From an uncultured Pseudomonadota bacterium (GTDB lineage Bacteria > Myxococcota_A > UBA796 > SXON01): DNA of 42,600 bases. Shown one piece after another: positions 25,370 through 34,629 of this stretch (its first letter is position 1; each line of letters starts with the position of its first letter). A program made the translations under genes and the position numbers. The notes beneath the pieces are model-generated. The model was not told where the DNA came from. It was given only the letters and a program-made list of their open reading frames with translations, and made no database searches. The stretch is taken from contig CAITDR010000270.1 in NCBI GenBank assembly GCA_903891165.1, positions 1 through 42,600 on the forward strand, in the 5' to 3' direction.

Positions 25370-26443
25370 ATGTTGCCTGCTGAGCTGGTGGATGCGGATG
25401 CAAAGTTGTACGCCTTACTTCAGAAGGTCTCCTTTTCGCGCCATGTGAACCCGATCAATGGCCCCACCGCTCAGTACGCATTCATGTCGGGAGCGGAGCT
25501 TCCCCCGCTGCTTTATGATGCGCCGCTGTGGGCCGACGATGCGCTGGAGCTGCTGCGGAGCCTGCGGATTCCCCGGATGCACCCGCTGGGGCAGCTATTA
25601 GGGCAGGAGGTGGCCGAGATCACCACGTTGATTATGGCCCTGAAATTAAGGTCGGCGGAGGCTTTTTCGGATTTGAATCGTGCCTGTGGCTGGGCGGCCC
25701 TGCGCCTGCCGATGCCGGCGGAAGAAGAGGGGGAGGAGGGGGAGGTCGGGCAGGGCTGTGATGCCATCGGCATGCGACAGGTGTTGGAGGAGGCACTCCG
25801 GGCGCGGGACCTGGATCAGTGGCGGGTGGAGATGGATCCGGTGATGTCGGCGCGGATCCTGGTGGATGCGCCCAAGCGCCTGATCCGCGTGCGTCCCTCT
25901 GCCAAATTCACCGGCTCAGACCTTCGTGGTCTGGTGGCACACGAGATTGATGTTCATGTGTTGCGCGGGCACTTCGGCGGCATGCAGCCACTGCGGATTT
26001 TTGCTTCTGGTCTGCCCGGGGCCGACGTGACGGAGGAGGGGCTGGCCATCCTGGCGGAGGAGCGGGTGGGGGCATTGTCCCCGCGCTTTTTGTGGCGGCA
26101 GTGGCTGCTGCATGAGGCCATTTTCCGTGCGGAGACGGCGGGTTTTCGGGAGGTGTACGAGTGGGTGGCCTCACAGGCCGGAACCTCGGTGGCCTGGGCA
26201 CTCTGCCTTCGTATCAAACGGGGGCTGGCTTTTCCCGGAAAGCCGGGGGTCTATGCCAAGGACAGCATCTACTTGCGCGGCTACCTGGGCCTGCGCCGTT
26301 GGATCGCAGAAGGGGGCGATCTCCGCCTGCTCTATGTGGGAAAGGTGGGGGTGCAGCACCCGGTGCAGGAGTGGCTGGATGAGGGCTGGGTGCGGCTGGG
26401 CACGGTTCCCCCGCTCTGGCAGCCGTCCTCGCAGACTGAATGA
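25370..26443 (+). CDS. DUF1704 / MATCAP-like putative metallocarboxypeptidase
   Basis: A 357-residue protein with the DUF1704 signature: HEIDVH (His191, Glu192, His196; an HExxxH zinc motif) and GADVTEEGLAILAEE, the counterpart of the QEGLA motif that names the bacterial family. The fold is shared with the eukaryotic tyrosine carboxypeptidases MATCAP/KIAA0895, so a zinc carboxypeptidase activity is a reasonable inference; the bacterial substrate is unknown. ATG 25370 was chosen because upstream in-frame starts run into the divergent acyltransferase gene. No strong ribosome-binding site is visible. Its stop codon lies in the left arm of a bidirectional terminator hairpin. Confidence 0.82.
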   Translation: MLPAELVDADAKLYALLQKVSFSRHVNPINGPTAQYAFMSGAELPPLLYDAPLWADDALELLRSLRIPRMHPLGQLLGQEVAEITTLIMALKLRSAEAFSDLNRACGWAALRLPMPAEEEGEEGEVGQGCDAIGMRQVLEEALRARDLDQWRVEMDPVMSARILVDAPKRLIRVRPSAKFTGSDLRGLVAHEIDVHVLRGHFGGMQPLRIFASGLPGADVTEEGLAILAEERVGALSPRFLWRQWLLHEAIFRAETAGFREVYEWVASQAGTSVAWALCLRIKRGLAFPGKPGVYAKDSIYLRGYLGLRRWIAEGGDLRLLYVGKVGVQHPVQEWLDEGWVRLGTVPPLWQPSSQTE

Positions 26444-26457
26444 AGCCTCATTCAGTC
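26434..26457. terminator. Bidirectional hairpin terminator between convergent genes
   Basis: A perfect 10-bp stem, GACTGAATGA / TCATTCAGTC, with loop AGCC. It overlaps the DUF1704 stop codon and ends four bases before the ferredoxin stop. There is no strong T-tract on either side, but position and symmetry fit a shared terminator. Confidence 0.65.
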
Positions 26458-26461
26458 CGGA

Positions 26462-26848
26462 CTACATCAGCTCAAATGCCTTGACCTTGGCACTGCCCCT
26501 CTCCAGGCCGGTGGTGCATGCCAATCGCAGGTTCATCGGGTGGCCACTCTGCTTGAGGGTGGCCCGCTCGCGTGGGGCCTGAGCGGAGAGGTTCTCGGCG
26601 CCCTCCAGGATTTCTACGCGGCAGGTGCCGCAGCTGCTGTCCGCACATCCCGACGAGATGGGGCGTTTGGCGTTGGCGGAGATGCCGAGGATGCTGCTAC
26701 CCGCGGCGGAACTACACTTCTGCTCGCTGCCATCGGGGGCAACAATCAGCAGCTCCACCTTGGGGACTTCCGGTTCCGCAGGTGCGTGGGACTGCTCCAG
26801 ACCAAAGAGACGCTTGATACGGCGACGGATTCCGAAGGGGGTGGGCAT
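26462..26848 (-). CDS. [2Fe-2S] ferredoxin
   Basis: A 128-residue protein. A basic N-terminal extension (GIRRRIKRLFG) precedes a plant/adrenodoxin-type ferredoxin domain. The cluster ligands are Cys68, Cys73, Cys76 (SGCADSSCGTC) and Cys111 (RLACTT), giving the CX4CX2C...C pattern. It should act as a one-electron carrier in the cytoplasm. The start has GAGG about five bases upstream. Neighbours on the same strand are an FKBP lipoprotein and a radical SAM enzyme. Feeding electrons to the radical SAM enzyme is conceivable but unproven. Being 8 kb away and on its own, it is not evidently part of the box pathway. Confidence 0.9.
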   Translation of the reverse strand: MPTPFGIRRRIKRLFGLEQSHAPAEPEVPKVELLIVAPDGSEQKCSSAAGSSILGISANAKRPISSGCADSSCGTCRVEILEGAENLSAQAPRERATLKQSGHPMNLRLACTTGLERGSAKVKAFELM

Positions 26849-26904
26849 ACAAACCTCGACGCGGGGGCCTATCCTGTTTCTTCAGCCACTTCCCGTGGGA
26901 GATT

Positions 26905-27336
26905 CTACCGGATCGACAGAAGCTCCAGCTCGTACCGCAGCTCCTCTTCGGGACCGATGCCGCCGACGCCGCGATCCGCGTAGCCCAGGCGGGGAGGAAG
27001 CTGAAGTTGGCGTTTTTCGCCCACTCTCATACTGCTGATCGCCTCCTCCCAGCCTTCCAAGAGCTGGCCTTGGCCCAGGGTAGCGAAGGTGCTGCGACCG
27101 CCGTCAAAGTAGCGACCGTCGGCACGCCAGCCTGCATAGCGCAGCTCCACTTGTTGACCCTGCTTGGGAATTTCACCAGTTCCTTCTTGGAGTATAGCCC
27201 ATCGGAGCCCGCTGGGACTCTTGTGCCAGGCGGATTCCTCCACCTCCTGCGGCCGCGGAGGAGTTGTGGACACGACTTGAGCGGGCGCTTCCGGTGGAGC
27301 CGGGTAGCAGGAAAGGAGAAGGAAGAGCGGGATCAT
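26905..27336 (-). CDS. FKBP-type peptidyl-prolyl isomerase lipoprotein
   Basis: A 143-residue protein with lipobox LLLSC (Cys10), a Pro-rich spacer, and one FKBP domain (about residues 45-143; VELRYAGW, FDGG, EGWEEAISSMRVGEKRQLQLPP, LGYADRG). It should catalyse cis-trans isomerisation of prolyl bonds during folding of envelope proteins, tethered to a membrane. The start at 27336 gives the lipobox directly and lies 7 bp after the radical SAM stop, suggesting one transcript. Upstream in-frame starts fall inside the radical SAM gene and are unlikely. Confidence 0.88.
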   Translation of the reverse strand: MIPLFLLLSCYPAPPEAPAQVVSTTPPRPQEVEESAWHKSPSGLRWAILQEGTGEIPKQGQQVELRYAGWRADGRYFDGGRSTFATLGQGQLLEGWEEAISSMRVGEKRQLQLPPRLGYADRGVGGIGPEEELRYELELLSIR

Positions 27337-27343
27337 GGTGGGC

Positions 27344-28828
27344 CTATTGCGGAAGTGCGCGTCCCAGGCGCCAGATCGGCTCGGCCATCGAGGATTTTTC
27401 GAAGATTGACAACGCCGCCCGCGCGTATTGCAGCAGATCGCCTGGCCGCCTGGCCCGCCTGGCCTGCCGGGCGATATAGCCAGGGCGAAGGTAGAAATCT
27501 TTGATGGCATCCCGGTGGATGCGGCGCATGTCCGCAGGTGTAAGATCCCCGGGCGCGTACTCGGGGTAGCCCGCCTCCCCGCGCATAAAGCGATCGAAGG
27601 CATCGGGCATCACTTTTCCCTCTTTGACTGCCCGGTAGTACAGGGTGGTCTTGGGGATAAGCACCATAATGTGGAACTCCACATAGGCCGCGTCCACCGA
27701 CTTCACCATCTCCACGCTGGTCCACATGTCGTCTTCGCTCTCGTCGGGGTGGCCGAAGATAATCGTGCAGGCGGGATCGACATTCAGCCGGTTGGCCGCG
27801 TCAAAAAGCTCCTTCACCTTGTCGTTGCCGAAGTCCTTCCGCATGGTCTTGCGGTGATCGTAGACGCCACTCTCCAGCCCGAAGCCTACTTTGGTACAAC
27901 CGGCGCGGGCCATAGACTCCAGAAGATCGGGATCAAGAAGATCCATCCGGGTCTTAGCACCCCATTCAAACTTGATCCCCGCTTCGACAATTCCCTGGCA
28001 GACCTCCTTGACCCACTTCCGGTTGACCGTGAAGGTCTCGTCCAAAAATTCGATGTAGCGCGGCCGATAGTTTTTCAGGGTGTCGGAAAGATCACGGACC
28101 AGCGCGTCGGCGTCCATCCAGCGGGAACGGTTGAACATCGAGTTGGGGGAGGGGCTGGAACAGTAGCAGAAAATACAGTTGTAGGGGCAGCCGCGGCTCC
28201 CCAGGGCCACCTCGATCCTCCCTTTGAAGGGCTGCCGGTAGAGCGGGCTGCGCATAAAGTCGCGATCGGGCAGCCAGTCGTTGAGGTTCGTCAGCAGCTC
28301 GGGCTGTTTGGTATAGACCCGCTCGCTGTCCTCGGCGATGATAATTCCTGGGATATCTTCCGGTTTTTCTTTGCCGTGGATCAGGGCGTCACACAGGCGC
28401 GTAAAGGCGATCTCGCCCTCACCGGAGATGCCGTAGCGCAGCCCCATCTTGGCCACCACCTCGGGCTCCACCGATGGCCAGGGTCCACCGATCACGATTT
28501 CGTAGCCTCTCCCCTGCATATGTTTGACAAGCTGATAGACCGAGCGGGTGTTGGCCACCAGCAGCTGGATGCCCACCACCTTGGCCCCCTCACAGCGCCG
28601 GGCCAGCTGCTCCATCGTCATGCGGGTAGCATTGCAGTCGATCCCATCCACGCTGAAGCCCGCTCTTTTGAGGGCTCCCGCCATCGAGAGCAAGCCCATC
28701 GGCGGGTAGAGAAAGGGATCCGAGGGCAGATCCATGATGAAGGGGTCGTCCCGGATGGCCCGCCGGTCTGCCTCGGTAAAGGGGGGAAAGGCGTAGGCGG
28801 GGTTGACGAGGATAACTTCAGCAGGCAT
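27344..28828 (-). CDS. B12-binding-type radical SAM enzyme
   Basis: A 494-residue protein. The N-terminal 150 residues form a Rossmann-like cobalamin-binding-type domain (VILVNPAY ... VGIQLLVANTRSVYQL ... IVIGGPWPSVEPE), without an obvious DxHxxG motif. The radical SAM domain has the cluster motif CPYNCIFC (Cys214, Cys218, Cys221), then EFLDETFTVN and KVGFGLESG. The layout is that of class B radical SAM methyltransferases and related cyclases. The substrate cannot be read from sequence. A GT-C-like membrane protein is encoded 44 bp upstream, and the FKBP and ferredoxin genes follow. Hopanoid, lipid or pigment modification are common roles in this group, but none is indicated specifically. Confidence 0.85.
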   Translation of the reverse strand: MPAEVILVNPAYAFPPFTEADRRAIRDDPFIMDLPSDPFLYPPMGLLSMAGALKRAGFSVDGIDCNATRMTMEQLARRCEGAKVVGIQLLVANTRSVYQLVKHMQGRGYEIVIGGPWPSVEPEVVAKMGLRYGISGEGEIAFTRLCDALIHGKEKPEDIPGIIIAEDSERVYTKQPELLTNLNDWLPDRDFMRSPLYRQPFKGRIEVALGSRGCPYNCIFCYCSSPSPNSMFNRSRWMDADALVRDLSDTLKNYRPRYIEFLDETFTVNRKWVKEVCQGIVEAGIKFEWGAKTRMDLLDPDLLESMARAGCTKVGFGLESGVYDHRKTMRKDFGNDKVKELFDAANRLNVDPACTIIFGHPDESEDDMWTSVEMVKSVDAAYVEFHIMVLIPKTTLYYRAVKEGKVMPDAFDRFMRGEAGYPEYAPGDLTPADMRRIHRDAIKDFYLRPGYIARQARRARRPGDLLQYARAALSIFEKSSMAEPIWRLGRALPQ

Positions 28829-28872
28829 CGTTCTAAGGTACCACAGCGTTGGAGTTTGGAGGGTAGGGCACC

Positions 28873-30435
28873 TTACCGGCGCCGCTCCAGGTAGAGCAGC
28901 CAGTGCTTGTTGGGCAGCAGCCGCTCGGGGCTGCGTCCAGTGCGCATGGCGTCGGCAAAGGCGGGCCAGGCTTTGATCTGGCCTTCAAAACTCACGGCAC
29001 GCAGCTCCCAGGCCGGATCTTCGAGCAGGCTGAGGCCGCGTCCACCGTCAGCACCGCGCAAATCCACGGTGGTCAACAGTACACCTTCTCCCTCTCCCGC
29101 CTTCCAGTCCTCCCAGGGAGATCCCAGCGGCGTCGGCACTAACCCCGCCGCGAGCACCACCCCCCGCGCCGAGAGCCGGCAGGCCACTTTCTTGGAGGTG
29201 GGTGGGTTGGCCTCCAGCCAGGCCTGCATGATCTGGGCTGCGTCGGTTCCTTCAAAAAAGAAGGGTTTTTCACCCCGAAAGGGGCCACGGTGCGCTTCTG
29301 CGATCACGCCGAAACAAAGCAGGAGGGCAAGACCCAGCTCCAGGGTGGGGGCACGGCGCCGAAACGGCATGGCGGCGGCCATCAGCGCACAGCCGGCGGG
29401 AACCAGAAACATAAGGTTTGTTGCGGGTGTTGCCTGGTCCCGTGCCATCGGCAACAGGACGATCGGCAGCAGCAGCCCGACCCCGCCCAGCGTGGGTAGC
29501 GCGACCTTCCAGCCGCGCCGCAGCAGCTGCGCCACACCCCACAGGCTCACCAAGAGCCCCATTCCTCCCATTGCAGCCGGTAGTCCCAGATACAGAAGAT
29601 CCAGGCCGCCTGGTAGGCCCAAGAGGAGATTGGAGAGAAAGTTTGGAGCTTTTTCGATACCGGCGGCCTCTGCGGCGAGTACAAAGTGCCGGTAGCCCGT
29701 GGGCACCGAATTGGAGCCAAACAGGGCGAGAAGGTCGTTGTTGGGCCAGATACCCAACCAGGGGCCGGTGAAGGCCTCCCAGCCGCGCACCCCACTTCCC
29801 GGCCGCACCAGCGAGGGCAGGGCAGAGAGGAGGGCGAAAGTCAGGTTTTGGCGCCACGATTGCCCGCTCAACGCTGCGCCCAGGGCTACCAGTGGAACAA
29901 GCAGCAGCCCTTCGGGTCGCGCAAGACTGGCCAGCATTGCCAGAAAATACGCCCACATCCAGCTTTTTTGTGCACCGGTCCTCGCCGCACTCACCGCAGC
30001 GGCGGCGGTGGCCGTCGCCAGGAACATGCCCAACGGGCGCGCGTCGAGCACGGGAGCATGTTCGCGTACCGACGGTAGCAGTGCATAGATCAAGAGCGCA
30101 AGCCGGGCTCCGCGGCGGTCGCTGAGCTGCTCCGCGAGGTGGAACAATGGCCAGACCACCATCCCCGCCAGGGCCAGGTTCAGGACCCGCCCCGCTTCCA
30201 CGGCGGGCCAGAGTCGCGAGAGCAGGGCCACCGCGGCGGGCCACAGGGGCGGCCAGTAGCCCCCCGCTTCTAGGGGTGGCCCCTCTCCCAACCAGGACTT
30301 TGCCAGCGCGATCATCTCCAGTCCATCGGGACTGTAGCCGGTAGGACCGCCGCACCAGAGCATGATCGCGGTTGCGACGATCGTCCACAACCAGCGCTCT
30401 TCTTCTACGGTGGGCATCCAGGGTGTGGCAAGCAT
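28873..30435 (-). CDS. Polytopic membrane protein, GT-C / ArnT-PMT-like glycosyltransferase
   Basis: A 520-residue protein with roughly ten membrane segments. The early loop (GYSPDGLEMIALAKSWLGEG) followed by GGYWPPLWPAAVALL and later LDARPLGMFLATATA resembles GT-C family dolichyl-phosphate/ArnT-like mannosyl- or arabinosyltransferases, where an acidic residue in the first periplasmic loop is catalytic (Asp or Glu in SPDGLE). The last 130 residues are soluble. Predicted to transfer a sugar from a polyprenyl-phosphate donor on the periplasmic side; donor and acceptor are unknown. It starts 7 bp after the stop of the giant lipoprotein gene on the same strand. Confidence 0.68.
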   Translation of the reverse strand: MLATPWMPTVEEERWLWTIVATAIMLWCGGPTGYSPDGLEMIALAKSWLGEGPPLEAGGYWPPLWPAAVALLSRLWPAVEAGRVLNLALAGMVVWPLFHLAEQLSDRRGARLALLIYALLPSVREHAPVLDARPLGMFLATATAAAAVSAARTGAQKSWMWAYFLAMLASLARPEGLLLVPLVALGAALSGQSWRQNLTFALLSALPSLVRPGSGVRGWEAFTGPWLGIWPNNDLLALFGSNSVPTGYRHFVLAAEAAGIEKAPNFLSNLLLGLPGGLDLLYLGLPAAMGGMGLLVSLWGVAQLLRRGWKVALPTLGGVGLLLPIVLLPMARDQATPATNLMFLVPAGCALMAAAMPFRRRAPTLELGLALLLCFGVIAEAHRGPFRGEKPFFFEGTDAAQIMQAWLEANPPTSKKVACRLSARGVVLAAGLVPTPLGSPWEDWKAGEGEGVLLTTVDLRGADGGRGLSLLEDPAWELRAVSFEGQIKAWPAFADAMRTGRSPERLLPNKHWLLYLERRR

Positions 30436-30442
30436 CAGCTAA

Positions 30443-33400
30443 CTATTGGCCTATACCCTGGAAGTAGTAGGCCAGACCAACAGCTTGGTTGGATCCGTTT
30501 TTGCCCACCGGAGCACCCAGCACAAAATCGTCGAAGGTGTCACCGTTGGTGTCTCCCGCCGCGAGGACACTCAGGCCCAGGTAGGTCTGGGCGGCGCTGC
30601 CGTACCACACGGCGCCGGCGCTGCCGACGGTGGCCAGGGTATAGGTGCCCGACGCACTGGATGCGCCGTAGAACAAGACGCCGGCGCCGGTATTGTTCGA
30701 GGCTCCGTTCTCTGCACCGCCTACGCCGATCAGCAGATCATCGTAGTCGTCGCCATCCACGTTGATACCGCCGCCAACGGACTTGCCGGCGCCGTCGCTC
30801 GCGGCGGTGCCCGTGAAGGTCAGGGCAGGGGCGGAGCCGGCGCTGATCGGGCCGAGGTAGAGCCAAGCGGCTCCGGCAAGGGCACTCACGCCGTCAGCAC
30901 CTACCAACAAATCTTCGTAGCCGTCGTTATTGTAATCCCCTGCCGTGGAAATGTTGGAAGCAAAGTAGTTGGAGGCGTTGGTCTGCCAGGTGGCGTAGGC
31001 GATGCCGGTAGGTGCCAGGGTCACATCCGCGGCCGTGTCGGTGGTGTTCGCGGTGAGCGGCCCCTCAAAGAGGTAGACTTTCCCCGCGCCGGCAGCGGAG
31101 AAGGCGAGGTCGGCGCTGCTGTCGCCGTTGGTATCGATATCTCCGGCGATAGAGGTGCCCAGGTACTGGCTGGTGGTGCTGGCGGTGATGGTGACCGTCG
31201 ATGCGCCGCTCGGGCCGTAGCTGGTGCCGCTGGGGAGCGCCCCGCTAACGATGAAGACCTTGGAGGTAGATCCCATCGACGCGAAAGCCCAGTCAGGCTT
31301 GCCATCCAGAGTGCTGCTGGGGCCTACGATGTCGCCCAGGCCCGCGGTGGACCAGCCGATGTAGTCCGAGGCGGCGTTGCTGGTGACCAGGATGGTGGCG
31401 TTGGCCTCGGTCTTGGCGCCGCTGATGCTGGCTGCACCCCGGAACAGGGCGACCCGGCCGGCATTGGTATGGCCCGTGTCGTCGTAGCGGTAGGCCCCGA
31501 TCAACACCTCGTCCTTGCCATCGGCGTTGGTATCCCCCACCATACCGACCCCTTGGCCAGACCACGCGTCGCCATTGCCATCGGTCAGGCGGTAGTTGGC
31601 GAGGGTGGCGATACCGGCCGCGCCGCCGATGTAGAGGTAGGTGATGCCCCCGTCCGTGGTGGCGGCGGTGTTGCCGCTATCGTAGTTCCGGTCGGAGATC
31701 AGCAGGTCGGCGTAGCCGTCGCCGTTGATGTCGAAGCCGCCAGCCATGACCCCGCCGAAGGTACCCGCGGCGGTGGTGGCGCCGGTGGTGCCGGCGAGGG
31801 AAGAGGTGGCGTCGGCCACGGTGCGGGTGCCGGTCCAACGGGCATCGTCTACCCCATCGCAGTCTTCGTCCGTGGCGTTTCGGGCAACTTCGGTCGCTCC
31901 GGGGAGCACCGTCGGGGCGTTGTCGTCACAGTCTCCGCTCGTGGCGCTCACACCCGCGTAGGATTCACAGGCTTGAACCATGGGTGTGGTTCCATAGCCG
32001 TCCTGATCGGCGTCGGTGTAGAAGCTGGTGAAGTTGGAGGTCCCCGAGTCGGCATTGTCCGCCGTACCATTGCAGTTTTCGTCGGTGTTGACGCTGGCGC
32101 CGCCGTCGCAGACCTCCGTCGCACCGGGGTTGATGCTTCCGCTGGCGTCATTGCAGTCGGTATTGTTGACTACATAGCCACTGGGGAGATCACATCGGGA
32201 GAGGGTGCTGCTGCTGCTGCCAAAAGTGTCACTGTCAGCATCGCGGTAGAAAGTGCTCTTGCCGGTGCCGCTGACCGTGCTGTCGTTATCATCGGCAGTG
32301 CCATTGCAATTTTCGTCGGTATTGGAGGCGTCACAGACTTCCGACGCGTTGGGGTTGATCGCGGCAGCGCTGTCGTTGCAGTCGGTATTGTCCGCTACAT
32401 AGCCGGTGGGCTTGTCACAGCGCGAGAGGCTGTTCGAGCTTAGGCCGAAGGTGTCCGAGTCGTTATCCCGGTACCAGCTGGTTTTTCCGGTGGCGCTGCT
32501 GTCGGCATCGTCGGCGGTGCTGTCGCAGTCTTCGTCGGTATTGCTGGCGTCGCAGACTTCGGTAGCACCGGGATTGATCGCCGCGACATTGTCGTTGCAG
32601 TCACTGCTGCCGGTGCGGGCGATGTAGCCGGTGGGGGCATCACAGGCGCTGACGGGGGTTGCGCCGTTGTTGCTGTAGCTGTCCGCGTCGGAGTCCGGGT
32701 ACCAGCTGGTTTTCCCGGTGGCGCCGGAGTCGCCGTCGTCGGCGAGGTTATCGCAGTCCTCGTCGGTGTTGGCGGCGTCGCAGATTTCGGGGGTGCCAGG
32801 GTTGATGCTGGCGGTGCTGTCGTTACAGTCGGTATTGTTGGCTACGTAGCCGGAGGGAGCGTCGCAGGCGGAGCTGCTGCTGAGAGGGTTGCCGTAGTTG
32901 TCCGCGTCGCTATCCAGGTAGAAGCTGGTTTGACCGGTGGCAGAGCTGTCGCCGTCGTCGGTGGTGCCGTCGCAGTCTTCGTCGGTGTCCAGGCTATCGC
33001 AGCGCTCGGTGGCAGCGGGGTTGATGCCCGGGTTGCCGTCGTTGCAATCGGTATTGTTCGCGACATAGCCGGAGGGAGCGTCGCAGGCGGACAGGGAGCT
33101 CGCTCCGTCTCCGTAGCTGTCGGAATCATCGTCGGTGTACCAGGTGCTCTTGCCGGTGGCGCCAGCATCGCCATCATCGGCAGAGCCATTGCAATTTTCG
33201 TCGATGTTTGCGGCATCGCAGACTTCGACCACACCCGGATTGATGGAGGCCGCGGCGTCGTCACAGTCTCCATCTACGGTGGCGGTGTAGTGACTCTGAA
33301 CGTCGCCGCCGGAGCACCAATTCTGGGGACCGCCAAGGCCGTAGCCATCGCCATCCAGATCCAGATAGTAGGGGGTGGAGCCATCGGCATTCAGTTCATT

Positions 33401-34504
33401 TGTTGTGCCGTCACAGTTGTCATCATCGTTGGTGGAACAGTCCTCAGTACGACCGTAGTAGACATCTACATTTTCATCGTTGCAGTCGGTGCCGCCGTAG
33501 AGAAGGCCGTCCTGGCCATCGCCGTCTTGATCGAAGTCGGAGTTCCCGGCGCAGTCCTGGTCGGTACCATCGTACCAGGGGTCAGAAGCCCCCGTGTAGA
33601 CGGCGCTTGGATCCAGGCTGGCCGGGTTGTCAAAACGCCCCTCGTTTACGTCGTCGGCCACGTCGTAGCAGTCGGTACCGACGGTACCCGTTTCGTCCGG
33701 AAAATGAAGGCTGCGCTGCCCGTCCACGTCGGCATCGAAGTCGTCATCGGTGGCGCAGTCCTGGTCGATGCTGTCGTACCAGACTTCGGTCGCATCCGGG
33801 TGAATATCTGCCGCCGGAAGGTCGTCAAAGGGATCCAGGGCATCCGCAGTGCCGCTGTCCAGGCAGTCGCCTCCAACCGCACTGGACGGCAGGGGCACCC
33901 CTGCGAGCGTCTGGTAGCTGGAGATCCAATAGCCATCTCCGTCCTGATCCCCGTCGTTGCCATCACAGTTGTCGTCGAAGCCGTCGTACCAGACCTCCGG
34001 CACACTTGGGTCCGGATAACGGGAGGGGTCGGCGTCGTCGCAGTCCCCCTCACAGAAGCCGGTGTCGTCGGCGGGAGTGGTGCATGGATAGCCATCTCCG
34101 TCCCGATCGTCGTCATTGCCATCGCAATTTTCGTCGATGTCGTTGTACCAGACTTCCTGGGTGTCGGGCGAGGGATTGATGGCCGCGTTGCTATCGTCGC
34201 AGTCGTTGCCGAGAGCACCGTCCGGTTGCGCCTGATCGGCGGAGCGGTAGCCGTCCCCGTCCACGTCGAAATCGTCGCCCCCCGCGCAGTCCGCATCCAC
34301 GCCGTCGTAAGGCGCATCTGTGGCTCCGGGGAAGATGTCCTTCCCCCCAGGTCCCCCCTCTACCGGTCCTTCTACGCTGTCCCAGCAGTCCCCGTCTTCA
34401 ACGGAAACCCCGTCCCCATCCAGATCAGCGTCGGTCTTCCAGTCTGCCGAACAGCCGGCCAGCAGGAGCAGCGACAGGGCGTGAGAGAAAGGAATCCTGA
34501 CCAT
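30443..34504 (-). CDS. Giant MopE-repeat / FG-GAP lipoprotein
   Basis: A 1353-residue predicted lipoprotein (lipobox LLAGC, after a basic-hydrophobic signal). Residues about 25-890 contain about twelve Asp-rich units (DCNDSAAAINPGATEVCDASNTDEDC-type, then SWYRDSDSDTYG). The first four are longer and divergent (EVWYDGFDDNCDGNDGDQDGDG). Residues about 920-1350 form FG-GAP/integrin-alpha-like blades (DINGDGYADLLISD, GDYNNDGYEDLLVGA, GDTNGDTFDDFVLGAP). It is a paralogue in design of the lipoprotein at 9012, but its repeats have a different consensus and show no embedded palindrome. Likely surface-exposed and Ca2+- or metal-binding. GAGGTGG lies about eight bases before the ATG. Confidence 0.87.
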   Translation of the reverse strand: MVRIPFSHALSLLLLAGCSADWKTDADLDGDGVSVEDGDCWDSVEGPVEGGPGGKDIFPGATDAPYDGVDADCAGGDDFDVDGDGYRSADQAQPDGALGNDCDDSNAAINPSPDTQEVWYNDIDENCDGNDDDRDGDGYPCTTPADDTGFCEGDCDDADPSRYPDPSVPEVWYDGFDDNCDGNDGDQDGDGYWISSYQTLAGVPLPSSAVGGDCLDSGTADALDPFDDLPAADIHPDATEVWYDSIDQDCATDDDFDADVDGQRSLHFPDETGTVGTDCYDVADDVNEGRFDNPASLDPSAVYTGASDPWYDGTDQDCAGNSDFDQDGDGQDGLLYGGTDCNDENVDVYYGRTEDCSTNDDDNCDGTTNELNADGSTPYYLDLDGDGYGLGGPQNWCSGGDVQSHYTATVDGDCDDAAASINPGVVEVCDAANIDENCNGSADDGDAGATGKSTWYTDDDSDSYGDGASSLSACDAPSGYVANNTDCNDGNPGINPAATERCDSLDTDEDCDGTTDDGDSSATGQTSFYLDSDADNYGNPLSSSSACDAPSGYVANNTDCNDSTASINPGTPEICDAANTDEDCDNLADDGDSGATGKTSWYPDSDADSYSNNGATPVSACDAPTGYIARTGSSDCNDNVAAINPGATEVCDASNTDEDCDSTADDADSSATGKTSWYRDNDSDTFGLSSNSLSRCDKPTGYVADNTDCNDSAAAINPNASEVCDASNTDENCNGTADDNDSTVSGTGKSTFYRDADSDTFGSSSSTLSRCDLPSGYVVNNTDCNDASGSINPGATEVCDGGASVNTDENCNGTADNADSGTSNFTSFYTDADQDGYGTTPMVQACESYAGVSATSGDCDDNAPTVLPGATEVARNATDEDCDGVDDARWTGTRTVADATSSLAGTTGATTAAGTFGGVMAGGFDINGDGYADLLISDRNYDSGNTAATTDGGITYLYIGGAAGIATLANYRLTDGNGDAWSGQGVGMVGDTNADGKDEVLIGAYRYDDTGHTNAGRVALFRGAASISGAKTEANATILVTSNAASDYIGWSTAGLGDIVGPSSTLDGKPDWAFASMGSTSKVFIVSGALPSGTSYGPSGASTVTITASTTSQYLGTSIAGDIDTNGDSSADLAFSAAGAGKVYLFEGPLTANTTDTAADVTLAPTGIAYATWQTNASNYFASNISTAGDYNNDGYEDLLVGADGVSALAGAAWLYLGPISAGSAPALTFTGTAASDGAGKSVGGGINVDGDDYDDLLIGVGGAENGASNNTGAGVLFYGASSASGTYTLATVGSAGAVWYGSAAQTYLGLSVLAAGDTNGDTFDDFVLGAPVGKNGSNQAVGLAYYFQGIGQ
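31840..34440 (-). repeat. MopE-type repeat array (about twelve units)
   Basis: Units anchored on DCNDxxxxINP or DCDD with a following DEDCD/DENCN. The central units (roughly 32100-33300) are about 170-180 bp long and closely alike. The N-terminal units are longer and diverged. Confidence 0.8.
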
Positions 34505-34629
34505 AGCGCGTCCACCTCAGGGGCCAGTCTACCCCATTGTGGAAGGCTTTGCACCGAAGCGGCGTGCGTTCCGTGCCTCGCCAGCCGCCCCCTCCGGCTC
34601 ACGGCCACAGAGAGCGGAGGCGCATCGAT

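Noticed and set aside
26462-26848. Ferredoxin as the missing BoxA electron carrier
   Set aside because: BoxA is a larger flavin reductase with ferredoxin-type clusters. This is a lone 2Fe-2S protein 8 kb away in a different gene run, so any link would be speculation.
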